From: JAMHWF01 sp048500255
GTDB lineage: Bacteria; Pseudomonadota; Gammaproteobacteria; Burkholderiales; Burkholderiaceae_C
Direction of reading: 5' to 3'
DNA length: 64,000 nt
Assembly (NCBI GenBank): GCA_048500255.1
Contig: JASNYH010000001.1
Span: forward strand, 186,001-250,000
Part shown: in pieces, positions 44,360-53,411 of the stretch
Layout of the letters: each line of letters begins with the position of its first letter
Numbering within the stretch: the stretch's first letter is position 1
Position numbers and translations under genes: made by a program
The notes under the pieces: model-generated
Databases searched by the model: none
Seen by the model: the letters and a program-made list of their open reading frames with translations, nothing else
What the model was told of the DNA's origin: nothing

Positions 44360-44934
44360 GATGTCGGCGGTTCGGAGTCGATCTCGAAGGCGTCGCCGGT
44401 CGGGATCGACGACGCGTCGGCGGCCGGCTCGGCGCCGTCCGCGGCGGCGGCCGCGCCACGGCGCCGGCGGTAGCGCTCGCGCCGCTCGGCGAAGAAGTCG
44501 CGCAGCACGCGCGCGCACTCGTCGGCGAGCACACCGGCCTGCACCGCCGTGTGGTGATTGAGCCGCGGCTCGGCGAACAGGTCGACCACCGAACCGGCGG
44601 CGCCCGTCTTCGGGTCGGCCGCGCCGTAGACGACGCGCTGGAGCCGCGCATGCATCAGTGCCATCGCGCACATCGCGCAGGGCTCGAGCGTCACGTAGAG
44701 CTCGCACTCGGGCAGCCGGTAGTTGCCGAGCAGGTTGGCTGCGTGGCGCAGCGCGACGATCTCGGCGTGCGCCGTCGGGTCGTGCTGCGTGATCGGCCGG
44801 TTGTAGCCGGTCGCGATGACTTGGCCGTCGCGCATGACGACGGCGCCCACCGGCACTTCGCCGACCAGCCAGGCGTTGCTCGCCTGGTCGAGCGCGATGC
44901 GCATCGCCGCTTCGTCGGCCGGCGGCGTCGTCAT
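44356..44934 (-). CDS. tadA: tRNA(Arg) adenosine-34 deaminase
   Basis: A 192-aa zinc deaminase converting A34 to inosine in tRNA-Arg(ACG). Zinc and catalytic motifs are HAEIVALR and PCAMCAMALMHAR. VPVGAVVMRDGQVIATGYNRPI is the family N-terminal block. The C-terminal 40 residues (Arg- then Ala/Glu-rich) extend beyond E. coli TadA. It overlaps the 76-aa gene upstream and ldcA downstream. Confidence 0.95.
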   Translation of the reverse strand: MTTPPADEAAMRIALDQASNAWLVGEVPVGAVVMRDGQVIATGYNRPITQHDPTAHAEIVALRHAANLLGNYRLPECELYVTLEPCAMCAMALMHARLQRVVYGAADPKTGAAGSVVDLFAEPRLNHHTAVQAGVLADECARVLRDFFAERRERYRRRRGAAAAADGAEPAADASSIPTGDAFEIDSEPPTS

Positions 44935-45161
44935 TGCGCGGCGTCGTCCCTGCGCACGGCGCCCTGCTCGAGCGCCTTCGTCACGTCGCGTCGCACCTGT
45001 TCGGGCAGCGCCTGCGGCGACGCCGTCGTCGATGCCGGTGCCGCGGCCGACGGTGCGCGACCGAGCGCCTGCAGCTGACGGCTCGCCACGATGCCGACGA
45101 TCGCCAGCGCCGCGAGCAGGGAAACGAGGCCGAGCAGACGCATGGTCTTGAGGTCGATCAA
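44931..45161 (-). CDS. Small single-helix membrane protein upstream of tadA
   Basis: A 76-aa protein with one N-terminal membrane helix (LLGLVSLLAALAIVGIVA) and a short Ala/Ser-rich and charged tail. TTG is chosen as start because GAGG lies five bases before it; an ATG six codons later is the alternative. Its stop overlaps the tadA ATG (ATGA), which supports it being real. I do not recognise a family function. Confidence 0.6.
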   Translation of the reverse strand: MIDLKTMRLLGLVSLLAALAIVGIVASRQLQALGRAPSAAAPASTTASPQALPEQVRRDVTKALEQGAVRRDDAAQ

Positions 45162-45276
45162 AGAGACCTCGATGGTACGCGGTCGGCCACGCGCCCGCCG
45201 CTATAGTCGGCCGTTGGACCGCGGCAGCCGAATGCACAGACCGCGTCCATCACGAATCCAACGAGGGAGACCTACC

Positions 45277-47364
45277 GTGCAGACCCCCACCTCCGCCGCC
45301 GCATTGTTCCGTCAGGCGGCCTCGGCCGGACGCACCAGCCTCGACGCGAGCGAGCTGCGGACGCTGCTCGGCGACCTGGGCATCGCGTTCGACGCGCAAG
45401 CCGCGGCACCGGCGGGCGCGGTGGACCTGCGCATCGCGCTGCACGCCACGCGCGAGTTCGGCATGCTGATCAGCGCCGGCCTCGGGGGTCTCGAAGGCGA
45501 ACTCGACGAACGCAACTTCCGCCGCGACCGTGCGGCCGTTCACGCCGCCGTGTCGCTCACCGACGCTGCCGACTTCCTCGCTCTCTTCAAGCGCACGCTG
45601 GCCTACCAGAAGCTGGCCGCCGTCGCGCGACGCAACGGCGCGCCCGCTCCCGACGCCGCGCTGCAGCGCTGCTTCGAGCGCCTGCTGCAACTGGCGCGCG
45701 CCTTCGCGCCGGGTGATGCCGACGCGCCCTGCGTGCTGCAGGCGCTGACGCTCGATCCGCTGCGCGTCGGGCCGGGCGGCGCGACGTCCGGCGGTGCCGA
45801 ATGCACCTTCGCCGCGCCGCAGCCGGCCCGCCTGCCGCGGCCGATCCACAAGATCGACAAGCTGATCCACCCGAAGCGCATCGGCATCATCGGCGTGTCG
45901 GGCAGCGGCATGAACTTCGGCCGCATCATCCTGCGCAACCTGATGGGCGGCGGCTACCCGAAGGAACAGCTCGTCGTGCTCAAGCCGGGTGAGACGGAGA
46001 TCGACGGCGTGCGTTGCGTCGAGGGCCTGAAGGCGCTGGATCGCAAGCTCGACCTGCTCATCGTCGCCGTGGCCGCGAGCGCGGTGTACGAGCTGGTCGA
46101 CGAGATCATCGAGTCCGACGCGGTCGAAGCCGTGATGCTGATCCCCGGCAGCATGGGCGAGACGAAGAAGAGCCGCGAGCCGGCTGCCGCGCTCGCCGCG
46201 CGCATCAACGCCGCCCACGGCAAGCCGGGCGGCGGGCCGATCTTCCTCGGCGCCAACTGCCTCGGCGTGGTGTCGCACCCGGGCGCCTACGACTCGTGGT
46301 TCATCCCGCTCGAGCGCCTGCCCAAGCCGAAGAAGCGGCCGGTGCGCGACTCCGTGATGCTCAGCCAGAGCGGCGCCTTCATGATCACCCGGCTGTCGCA
46401 GAACCCCTGGCTCGATCCGGCCTACATGCTCGCGCTGGGCAACCAGACCGACCTCACGCACGGCGACATGCTGAGCTACTTCGCCGAACTGCCCGGCATC
46501 AAGACGCTGGGCATCTACATCGAGGGCTTCAAGGATCTCGACGGCTTGCACTTCGCGCAGGCGGTGCGCAAGGCCGTGCTCAACGGCAAGCAGGTCGTCG
46601 TCTACAAGTCGGGCCGCACGGCGCCGGGGCAAGGCGGCGTGATGGGCCACACGGCCTCCGTCGCCGGCGACCTGACGCTGTTCGAGTCGGTGCTGCGCCA
46701 TGCCGGCGCCATCGTCGCCGAGGACTTCAACACCTTCGACGACCTGTTCTACATCGCCGGCGCGCTGCAGGACAAGAAGATCGGCGGCAACCGCCTCGGC
46801 GCGATCAGCGGCGCCGGCTTCGAGGCCGTCGGCATGGCCGACAACATCGAGACCGACGGCTTCTCGATGGAGATGGGCGCGCTCGAGGACGCCACCGTGA
46901 AGAAGGTCGAGGCCATCCTCGCCGCCAAGAAGCTCGACCAGCTCGTCGAGGTGCGCAACCCGATCGACATCAACCCCGGCGCCGACGACGAGGCGCACCT
47001 CGACATCACCGAGGCCTTCCTCGAAGACCCGAACATCGACGCCGTCATCGTCGGCCTCGATCCGACCGCGCCGTCGGTGCGCGCGCTCGAGCAGAGCAAG
47101 CTGCGGCCGGGCTACGACCTGAGCGATCCGAAGAGCACCGTGCACCTGATGCCGCCGCTGGCCGGGCGCCACGACAAACCGGTCATCGGCATCCTCGACG
47201 GCGGAACGCTCTACGACGCCATGACGGCGCGCCTGATGGACCAGGGCGTGTGCTGCTTCCGCAACTGCGCGCGCGGCGCCAAGGCGCTGGTGCGCTATGC
47301 GCAGGCGCGCTTGTATGCCGACGACCTGAAGGCGCGCCGCCCCGGAGAGCCCGCCGGTTCCTGA
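45277..47364 (+). CDS. ADP-forming acyl-CoA synthetase-like protein with reduced ATP-grasp region
   Basis: A 695-aa protein related to NDP-forming acetyl/acyl-CoA synthetases. From about residue 205 it shows a CoA-binding Rossmann domain (HPKRIGIIGVSGSGMNFGRIIL) and ligase domains (FLGANCLGVV, SVMLSQSGAFMI, and GRTAPGQGGVMGHTASVAGD with the phosphohistidine-type His). The N-terminal 200 residues resemble the second half of an ATP-grasp domain (FGMLISAGLGGLEGELDERNFRR) but lack a recognisable first lobe. Domain order is the reverse of the usual CoA-binding-first arrangement. GTG start follows GAGGGAGA. Substrate unknown. Confidence 0.7.
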   Translation: MQTPTSAAALFRQAASAGRTSLDASELRTLLGDLGIAFDAQAAAPAGAVDLRIALHATREFGMLISAGLGGLEGELDERNFRRDRAAVHAAVSLTDAADFLALFKRTLAYQKLAAVARRNGAPAPDAALQRCFERLLQLARAFAPGDADAPCVLQALTLDPLRVGPGGATSGGAECTFAAPQPARLPRPIHKIDKLIHPKRIGIIGVSGSGMNFGRIILRNLMGGGYPKEQLVVLKPGETEIDGVRCVEGLKALDRKLDLLIVAVAASAVYELVDEIIESDAVEAVMLIPGSMGETKKSREPAAALAARINAAHGKPGGGPIFLGANCLGVVSHPGAYDSWFIPLERLPKPKKRPVRDSVMLSQSGAFMITRLSQNPWLDPAYMLALGNQTDLTHGDMLSYFAELPGIKTLGIYIEGFKDLDGLHFAQAVRKAVLNGKQVVVYKSGRTAPGQGGVMGHTASVAGDLTLFESVLRHAGAIVAEDFNTFDDLFYIAGALQDKKIGGNRLGAISGAGFEAVGMADNIETDGFSMEMGALEDATVKKVEAILAAKKLDQLVEVRNPIDINPGADDEAHLDITEAFLEDPNIDAVIVGLDPTAPSVRALEQSKLRPGYDLSDPKSTVHLMPPLAGRHDKPVIGILDGGTLYDAMTARLMDQGVCCFRNCARGAKALVRYAQARLYADDLKARRPGEPAGS

Positions 47365-47386
47365 CCGCCGCCTCCGGCACGCGACG

Positions 47387-47932
47387 TCATCGCGCTGGCT
47401 GCTGCGGCGGATAGTGGATGCCGTCGCCGGCCGGCACCGCGCCCGAGGTCATGCGGGCCGGCTCGACGCGACCCGCGCCCATCAGGTGCAGCACCTCGCG
47501 GCCGCCGAGGAGCAGGTAGTCCGCAACGATGCGGCGGTGGCAGCGCCACCACACCGCCTCGGCACACATGACGGCGCAGCGCCGCTCGGCGGCGATCTCG
47601 AGCAGGCGGTCGAGACCTCTGCGAAAGTCGGCCGACAAGGCATGGTCGGCATAGTTGTGGAAGCTGGCGTGGGTCCAGAACGCGTTGACCTCGGGCGGCA
47701 CGGTCTTGGACTTGCCACGCAGGCCGCCGAGCTCCTCGATTCGCGTGCAGCCGATCCGATGGGGCCGCAGCCCGTCCTCGATCACTTCCGAATTGAACTG
47801 CGGGTTGCGGCGCGAGCGGGGGATGGTCCGGATGTCGACCACCTGCTGCACGTCGCCCGCACGCAGCAACTCGACGAAGGCCTCCAACGTGCGGTTCGAG
47901 TGGCCGACCGTGCAGACCGGCAGCGGCCTCAT
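47387..47932 (-). CDS. DUF488 family protein
   Basis: A 181-aa DUF488 protein: TVGHSNRTLEAFVELLRAGDVQQVVDIRTIPRSRRNPQFN, ELGGLRGKSKTVPPEVN, and the conserved CAEAVWWRCHRRIVADYL with Cys/His pair. Biochemical function of the family is not established. ATGA overlap with the uracil-DNA-glycosylase-like gene upstream hints at a joint role in nucleic-acid repair, which is inference. Confidence 0.88.
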   Translation of the reverse strand: MRPLPVCTVGHSNRTLEAFVELLRAGDVQQVVDIRTIPRSRRNPQFNSEVIEDGLRPHRIGCTRIEELGGLRGKSKTVPPEVNAFWTHASFHNYADHALSADFRRGLDRLLEIAAERRCAVMCAEAVWWRCHRRIVADYLLLGGREVLHLMGAGRVEPARMTSGAVPAGDGIHYPPQQPAR

Positions 47933-48510
47933 GCCAGCGCCTCCTCCACGGCGATCCGCAGCGCAGGCAGCACGTCGGCCTCGAACCACGGGTGCCGGCG
48001 CATCCAGAGAGTCGAGCGCCACGACGGGTGCGGCAGCGCGAAGGCCTCGGGAAGATGCGCGCGAAAATCGCGGACGCGGTCGGTCATGGCGCCGGGTCCC
48101 AAGGCCCAGCGCTGCGCATGGGTCCCGATCAGCAGGGTGAGCCGGATGGCGGGCATCTGCTCGAGCAGACGCGCCCGCCAGCGCCGCGCGCATTCCGGGC
48201 GGGGCGGCGCGTCGCCGCCGCTCCGGGCGCGCCCGGGATAGCACAATCCCATCGGCACGATGGCGATCCGCGCGGCGTCGTGGAACGTCTCGCAGCTCAC
48301 GCCCATCCACGCGAGCAGCCGCTCGCCCGAGGGGTCGTCGAACGGCACGCCGGAGGCATGGACCTTCGTGCCTGGCGCCTGCCCGGCGACGAGGATGCGC
48401 GCCGTCGGCGAGACCTGGAACACCGGCCGCGGCCCGAACGGCAGGTCCGTACAGGACCGACAGGCGCGAACTTCCTCGATCAGCGCCTCGAAAGAATTCA
48501 CGGGCAACAC
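47929..48510 (-). CDS. Uracil-DNA glycosylase superfamily protein
   Basis: A 193-aa protein of the UDG superfamily. RACRSCTDLPFGPRPVFQ, VAGQAPGTKVHASGVPFDDPSGERLLAWMG and a late LPHPSWRSTLW correspond to the water-activating and His loops (motifs GQxPG and HPS). The set of cysteines needed for a family-4 iron-sulphur cluster is not evident. GTG start is used because an AGAGGGA site lies upstream. It forms a two-gene unit with the DUF488 gene. Confidence 0.85.
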   Translation of the reverse strand: MLPVNSFEALIEEVRACRSCTDLPFGPRPVFQVSPTARILVAGQAPGTKVHASGVPFDDPSGERLLAWMGVSCETFHDAARIAIVPMGLCYPGRARSGGDAPPRPECARRWRARLLEQMPAIRLTLLIGTHAQRWALGPGAMTDRVRDFRAHLPEAFALPHPSWRSTLWMRRHPWFEADVLPALRIAVEEALA

Positions 48511-48590
48511 CTCGTCGACGTCCCTCTTCTTTGACGGCCGAGCGCATGCTTCATAAGATGCATATCCAGTAAATCTATAACGATCGACAC

Positions 48591-49001
48591 ATGAACATCG
48601 ACCGCTTCAAGGAAAACCACGTCCAGATCCTCGACTCGATCGCCACGCTTCGCGGACTCGCGCACGCGGGAATCGTCGACAACGCCGAGCGGATCGCCGA
48701 GCGGATCATCGCGATGAGCGCCGTGATCAAGGTGCATCTGGCGGCGGAGGATCGCGCCATCTATCCGGCGATCGAGGCGAGCGCCGACGGCCGGCTCGCC
48801 GAGCTCGGGCGCCGGTTCCAGGCCGAGATGGTCAGCATCGCCGCCGACTACACGGCGTTTGCGCGCCAATGGAACACGGCCGGGCGGGTGCGCGCCGACC
48901 CCGAGGGTTTCCGGGCTCAGGCCAACGTGGTGTTGCGCGCCCTGCACGAGCGCATGCAGCGCGAAGATCGCGACTTCTATCCCGCGGTCGAAAGAAGCTA
49001 A
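48591..49001 (+). CDS. Hemerythrin-like domain protein
   Basis: A 136-aa four-helix protein of the hemerythrin HHE type. NHVQILDSIATLRGLAHAG carries the first His; VIKVHLAAEDRAIYPAIEA has the HxxxE-type pair, and LHERMQREDRDFYPAVE the last (HxxxxxxD/E). Such proteins bind a di-iron centre and sense or store O2 or NO. A 165-bp stretch (48660-48824) is repeated without gaps at 53974-54138 as a broken copy. Just downstream lies a remnant of mscS. Confidence 0.85.
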   Translation: MNIDRFKENHVQILDSIATLRGLAHAGIVDNAERIAERIIAMSAVIKVHLAAEDRAIYPAIEASADGRLAELGRRFQAEMVSIAADYTAFARQWNTAGRVRADPEGFRAQANVVLRALHERMQREDRDFYPAVERS

Positions 49002-49047
49002 ATCACGCCGCTCCGGGGTCCCTCGGCGCAGCCGCCTTCAATGCGGC

Positions 49048-49085
49048 GCGTGGTCACGATGCAGCGCAGCTGAATCGCACGCTCG
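49048..49085 (-). pseudogene. Remnant of an mscS gene
   Basis: These 38 bp match 54420-54457, inside the intact mscS gene, at 37 of 38 positions and in the same orientation; the translated piece is ERAIQLRCIVTT. Flanking sequence does not match and has no gene. It marks one end of a rearranged segment (see the hemerythrin remnant at 53974). The rest of the 186-bp gap holds nothing recognisable. Confidence 0.75.
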
Positions 49086-49187
49086 CCGGGCTCGAATGGG
49101 CGGTAGCTGGGCGGTAGCCGCTTTGCCCCTCCGAGGGACACCGCGCAGACAGAGGGACGCCGCTCGACGCCGTGCGTCGACGGCAGA

Positions 49188-49829
49188 CTACGCAAAGAGC
49201 CTGCTGTAGCGGATCGCCAGTTCCATCAGCCGGTTGGCACCGTGAAGCCCCAGCTTTTCGGCGATGTGATCGCGGTGCGTCTGCACCGTACGGTGACTGA
49301 TGCCGAGCTGCGCGGCGATCTCGCGGCTGGTCAGCGACCGGGACAGCAGGCTCATCACCCGTCGCTCGGTCGGCGACAGCGCCTGCAACCGATCCTCGAT
49401 GGCGACCCCGGCGCCCACGAACCGGCCGCCCCGGGCCGGCCTTACCGATGCGCTGGCATAGAAGGTCTCAGGAGCGTGGCGGAGCGCTGCGCGGATCTCG
49501 CTGAGCGCGTCCTCCTTGGCGATGAAGCCTGCCGCCCCAAGCGAGCGAGCACGCGCCGCGAACGGCCACTCGGAGTACATCGAGAGCACGATCGAGCGCA
49601 GGCCCGGCATGCGCTCGTGCGCCCAGCGCAGGACCTCGTAGCCGTCGATTCCCGGCAGCGCGAGGTCGAGCAGCACGACATCCGGCGCGAGCGCCTCCAG
49701 CATCGTGAGGCACTCCGAACCGTTGCACGCTTCGCCGACGATCTCCACATCGGCTTCGCCGGACAGCGCCGTTCTCAGCCCGGTTCGGAACAGCGGGTGG
49801 TCATCGCAGATGAGCAGCCGGGTCGTCAT
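49188..49829 (-). CDS. NarL/LuxR-family response regulator
   Basis: A 213-aa two-component regulator. The receiver has CDDHPLFRTGLRTAL and the phospho-acceptor Asp in VVLLDLALPGIDGYE. The C-terminal LuxR helix-turn-helix is LSPTERRVMSLLSRSLTSREIAAQLGISHRTVQTH (in two parts) ending LMELAIRYSRLF. The start overlaps the stop of the histidine kinase gene (ATGA), so they are a cognate pair. Target genes are unknown; the adjacent lipoprotein gene is a candidate. Confidence 0.95.
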   Translation of the reverse strand: MTTRLLICDDHPLFRTGLRTALSGEADVEIVGEACNGSECLTMLEALAPDVVLLDLALPGIDGYEVLRWAHERMPGLRSIVLSMYSEWPFAARARSLGAAGFIAKEDALSEIRAALRHAPETFYASASVRPARGGRFVGAGVAIEDRLQALSPTERRVMSLLSRSLTSREIAAQLGISHRTVQTHRDHIAEKLGLHGANRLMELAIRYSRLFA

Positions 49830-51784
49830 GTCAATCCTGCCGGCTCAGTGCGGTGGCGCCCGACGGACATCCGCGTGGTATCCGGTATCGCCACCTCGAG
49901 TCGGGCGCCGCCCAGCGGGCCGGGCCCGATGCGCCATTCGCCGGCCAGGATCCGCGTCCGCTCGTCGATCGACGTCAACCCGAGTCCAGCCGACAGGTGC
50001 CGGCCATGGGCATCGCGACAGCCCACGCCATCGTCATCGATCGTCATCAGGATTCGGTTGCCACTGCGCTCGAAGCGCGCGACGCATCGCGACGCGCCTG
50101 CGTGTCGCAGCACGTTGTTGAAGCCTTCCTGGACGATTCGGTACAGGTGAAGCCCGGTCTCGCCGTCCGGCGGGGCGTCGGCGAAGTCGAATTCAGCGCT
50201 GCAGGCGACGGCGGTGTTCAGGTTCATGCCTTCCACCAGCGACTCGACCGCGCCCTGCCAGCCGAGATGATCGAGCATCGCCGGGTGCATGTTGCGCGAG
50301 ATCCGCCTCAGGCTGTCGAGCACATGGCCGGCGTCGTCGAGCGCGCGACCGAGGGCTGCGTGCCCCGCGAAGCCCTGACCGAGGGCCGCGGTGCGCGACG
50401 CTCGCAGCGTGTTGATCAGCAGCAGGAGCCGCTGACCGACGCTGTCGTGCAGGTCCTGCGCGACACGCCGTCGCTCGGCGTCCTGCGCCCGCAAGATGCG
50501 TGCGCCGGCCTGCCGGCGCGCGGCCTGCAGCGCGGCATCGGCAGCTTCGCGCGCGGATTCGGCGCTGCGCACGCGGCTCGCGAGCACCAGCGAAAACAGC
50601 AAGGCCTCGAGCGCCAGGAAGATGCCGAGCGCATTGTCGGGCAGCAACGGCACGTCGACTTCGGTGATGCGGGGCAGCGCCGCGGACGCCACCCCGGGCA
50701 GCATCGCGAGCAGAAAGGGCACGCCGATCAGGCGCGCATTGCGGTCGCCGCGCAGCGCTTCTCGCAGCAGCACCACGGCGATCGTCGTCAGCGTCAGCGC
50801 CGACACCAGCAACAGCGCGTGGCGCCCCACGTGGTAGGGGCCCACCACGCCCGACAGCCAGGCGAGGATCACGAGCGGGACCGGGACTCGCAGCGTCTTC
50901 GTGGATGCCGGTGACGGGTCGCCACGCGCGAGGTAGCCGCCGATGAGTCCGAGTCCGCACAGGTTGGCCGCGGCCATCGCCAGGTTCATGATCTGGTCGC
51001 CCAGTGCGGCATGCCGTGACCAGACGTGGAGTGAGCCGTATCCGGTGAGGTACGCACTGATCACGGCCATCGACAGGATGGTGAGCGCGTTGAAGAGGAA
51101 CACCCGGTCGCGGATCAGCGCCGACACCACGAGGTTGTAGGCGAAGAGGGCCGACACGAAGCCGAGCAGCAGCACATTGAACTCGCGCTGCCCGGCGACG
51201 AGCCGGCCGTGGACAGCGGGGTCGTGTCGGGTGAAGCGCAGCACCGCGAACGAAGGCTGTTCGATGCGCAGGTACACCGGGCCGGCGTCGGCGCTCGCCG
51301 GGATCGGCAGGGCCATCTCGTTGACGGGCAGCGTGCGCTCGTGCGGACGGAGGTGATCGCCGGTGAGCGAACGGCCCCAGCGGCCGGTCGCGCGATCGCG
51401 CCAGTAGAGCGTGGCGCGATCGACCACCGGCGCGATCACCAGCGTTGAACCGGCGAGCGGCGCGTCGAAGCGCAGCCACAGCGGTACCGTTGCGGGGCCG
51501 GTGGCAACCCTTCGCCGGGTGTCGACGGTGAAGCCGACGGCGGCCGCGCCGCAGCACACGTCTTCGATACCGGCCTGCGCATCGATCGAGCCCGCCACCC
51601 GGGGCTGCAAGAGCGCCGTCGCCTGCTCGCCAGCGATGCCGGGCTCAGCACGCGAGGCCGCGAGCGCGCAGACCACCGCGAGCACCACCGTCGCAGCCCG
51701 TGCCAGGCGACACGCAGCCCGCCCCGCGTGACGGCCGACGCCAACGGCCGCCCGTGCAGGCCGGAGTTGGGCGTCGGCGGGCAT
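49826..51784 (-). CDS. 7TMR-DISM sensor histidine kinase (HisKA_3)
   Basis: A 652-aa sensor. After a signal sequence or first helix (about 25-50) come a periplasmic jelly-roll DISM domain (about 60-190), a seven-helix 7TMR-DISM membrane region (about 200-395), a coiled segment, a HisKA_3 dimerisation domain with the phosphorylated His in ERRRVAQDLHDSVGQR, and HATPase_c (GLGLTSIDERTRI). 7TMR-DISM proteins are thought to sense carbohydrate-like or other small ligands. It is translationally coupled to the LuxR-type regulator and lies downstream of the lipoprotein gene on the same strand. Confidence 0.92.
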   Translation of the reverse strand: MPADAQLRPARAAVGVGRHAGRAACRLARAATVVLAVVCALAASRAEPGIAGEQATALLQPRVAGSIDAQAGIEDVCCGAAAVGFTVDTRRRVATGPATVPLWLRFDAPLAGSTLVIAPVVDRATLYWRDRATGRWGRSLTGDHLRPHERTLPVNEMALPIPASADAGPVYLRIEQPSFAVLRFTRHDPAVHGRLVAGQREFNVLLLGFVSALFAYNLVVSALIRDRVFLFNALTILSMAVISAYLTGYGSLHVWSRHAALGDQIMNLAMAAANLCGLGLIGGYLARGDPSPASTKTLRVPVPLVILAWLSGVVGPYHVGRHALLLVSALTLTTIAVVLLREALRGDRNARLIGVPFLLAMLPGVASAALPRITEVDVPLLPDNALGIFLALEALLFSLVLASRVRSAESAREAADAALQAARRQAGARILRAQDAERRRVAQDLHDSVGQRLLLLINTLRASRTAALGQGFAGHAALGRALDDAGHVLDSLRRISRNMHPAMLDHLGWQGAVESLVEGMNLNTAVACSAEFDFADAPPDGETGLHLYRIVQEGFNNVLRHAGASRCVARFERSGNRILMTIDDDGVGCRDAHGRHLSAGLGLTSIDERTRILAGEWRIGPGPLGGARLEVAIPDTTRMSVGRHRTEPAGLT

Positions 51785-51857
51785 GCTCACGGGATCTCGT
51801 CGATCGGACCGTGAAGACAATCGTCGCGCCGGGCGCACGGCAGGTCAACCCCGCGGT

Positions 51858-51889
51858 GGCTGCCCGGTGCCGGCCTGCACCGGGCAGCC
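51858..51889 (-). terminator. Strong 12-bp hairpin after the lipoprotein gene
   Basis: GGCTGCCCGGTG (51858-51869) and CACCGGGCAGCC (51878-51889) are perfectly complementary around an 8-nt loop, 14 bp past the lipoprotein stop. It lacks a T-run but would insulate the kinase genes from read-through. Confidence 0.6.
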
Positions 51890-51903
51890 TGCTCGGCACC
51901 CCT

Positions 51904-53304
51904 TCAGTTCGAAGGGCATGCCAGCGTGTAGTTCCAGGCCGTTCCGCTGGTGGTTCCCGAACAGTTCGGCGCGACCTGCACCGTCACGAAGCTCGCCAGG
52001 CCCGAGTAAGGAACGAGCTGTGTCTTGCCGCCGCTGACGCACCCCGAATCGAAGATCGTCTTGCCGTCGTAGATCACGCGGATCTGATCCTTGATGGAGT
52101 ACATCTCGTACGAAAGCGAGAAGCTGCCCGACGTGCGCCCGAGCGGTACGTTGCGTGTGTCGGCCGCGTCACCGCCCGCGTTCTGCACGGTGCTGCACTG
52201 GGCAAGCGGCGGCGGCTTCTCGATGTCCGCTGCGGCGACCAGCGTCGCCTGCACGCTCGCTGTCGCGCCGCCGGCTGCGCTCACATCCTGGTCGACGTCG
52301 CGCAGGCGCCCGGGAGCGAAGATCGCGGCCTCCCAGTTGCCGGCGGGCAGGTCTTCGCAACCGGCATCTTCGGTGGAACAGAAATAGACGCGACAGGTGC
52401 CGACCGAAGTCCCGCTCGCCACCGCAGCCGGCGCCGAGCGCTCGGGGTCGGGCGCATAGGGAACCGCCCCCCTGCTCTGCGGCGCGATCAGCGTGCGGCA
52501 TTCCCGGGTGGTGAAGATCGCTTCGACGTTGCCCTTGATCTCGCCGAGCTGCTTGCGGATGTCGTTGAGGTCGAGGAGCGACGACGCGTCGTCGGGCAGG
52601 TAGGACGTGAACGCCGGTATCGTGAAGTTCTCGATCACGAAGGTCTTCGCGGTCTCGATGGCGGTCTGGATCTGCTGCAGCGTCCGGATGCCGCCGGCGT
52701 CTGTCTTCGCTCGCTGGTCCGCCACCGGCGCCGACATTCCCGAGTTCTGATAGGCCTGCCTCAGGGTGTCGACGAGTTCCCGATACTTCTCTTCGGTCAC
52801 CTGCTTCAAGCGCTCCTGGTAGCCGCTCTTCTCGGCCGCGTAGATGCCCGTGATCGTCGCCACCGCCGCGAGCACGATGGGCAGCGGCACGAACTTGCGC
52901 GTTTCGAGATCCTTCGGCGTCGTCGGCCCGAGGCCGTACACCAGGCGGTGAACGTGATCCTCGCTGGCACGCAGGTTCTCCGTCGCCACGCGCAGCCGCT
53001 CCAGCAGCACGGGGTAGGTGTCGATCCAGTGTCGATCCCAATCGGCGAGGCGTCCGTCGACCAGCGCCTGCATCGCCGCCTTGTCGGCAGCGAGGATCTC
53101 CTCGACGGCCTTGCGGGTCGCGACGACCTGCTGGTACTGGAAGTCGATCGCGCTGGCGTTGTCGGTCGGTAGGGCGAGGGGTGTGGAGACGTCGTCGCCC
53201 CCGCCGCCGCCGCACGCGGCCAGCATCGCCGCGCCGATCGCCAGGGCCGCCCGACGGCGCGCCCACGACGAACCCCGACGCGAATCCGACGGGCATGCAG
53301 CCAT
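51904..53304 (-). CDS. Cysteine-rich lipoprotein of unknown function
   Basis: A 466-aa protein I do not recognise. The lipobox AAMLAACGGGGG predicts lipidation at Cys31. Residues about 40-135 are helical and charged. A second hydrophobic segment (VPLPIVLAAVATITGIYAA, about 140-158) is followed by a coiled-coil-like stretch (ERLKQVTEEKYRELVDTLRQ). The C-terminal 200 residues look beta-rich and hold about eight cysteines (for example CRVYFCSTEDAGC, DSGC, APNC, LACPSN), suggesting disulphides. It lies 119 bp from the sensor kinase and divergent from the split-barrel flavoprotein gene. Confidence 0.8.
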   Translation of the reverse strand: MAACPSDSRRGSSWARRRAALAIGAAMLAACGGGGGDDVSTPLALPTDNASAIDFQYQQVVATRKAVEEILAADKAAMQALVDGRLADWDRHWIDTYPVLLERLRVATENLRASEDHVHRLVYGLGPTTPKDLETRKFVPLPIVLAAVATITGIYAAEKSGYQERLKQVTEEKYRELVDTLRQAYQNSGMSAPVADQRAKTDAGGIRTLQQIQTAIETAKTFVIENFTIPAFTSYLPDDASSLLDLNDIRKQLGEIKGNVEAIFTTRECRTLIAPQSRGAVPYAPDPERSAPAAVASGTSVGTCRVYFCSTEDAGCEDLPAGNWEAAIFAPGRLRDVDQDVSAAGGATASVQATLVAAADIEKPPPLAQCSTVQNAGGDAADTRNVPLGRTSGSFSLSYEMYSIKDQIRVIYDGKTIFDSGCVSGGKTQLVPYSGLASFVTVQVAPNCSGTTSGTAWNYTLACPSN

Positions 53305-53411
53305 GACGTCCTCCCGCTTGCCGGGTGCCCCCGGGCACCCGCCTCACGCCGGAATCCGGCACCACGACTCGATCGTAGCGACGGCGGCGGGGAGCGAACA
53401 TCCGCACATGT

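Noticed and set aside
49002..49187. 65-codon open frame containing the mscS remnant as a small gene
   Set aside because: Only 12 residues match MscS; the rest is unrelated and there is no ribosome site. Recorded as a remnant instead.
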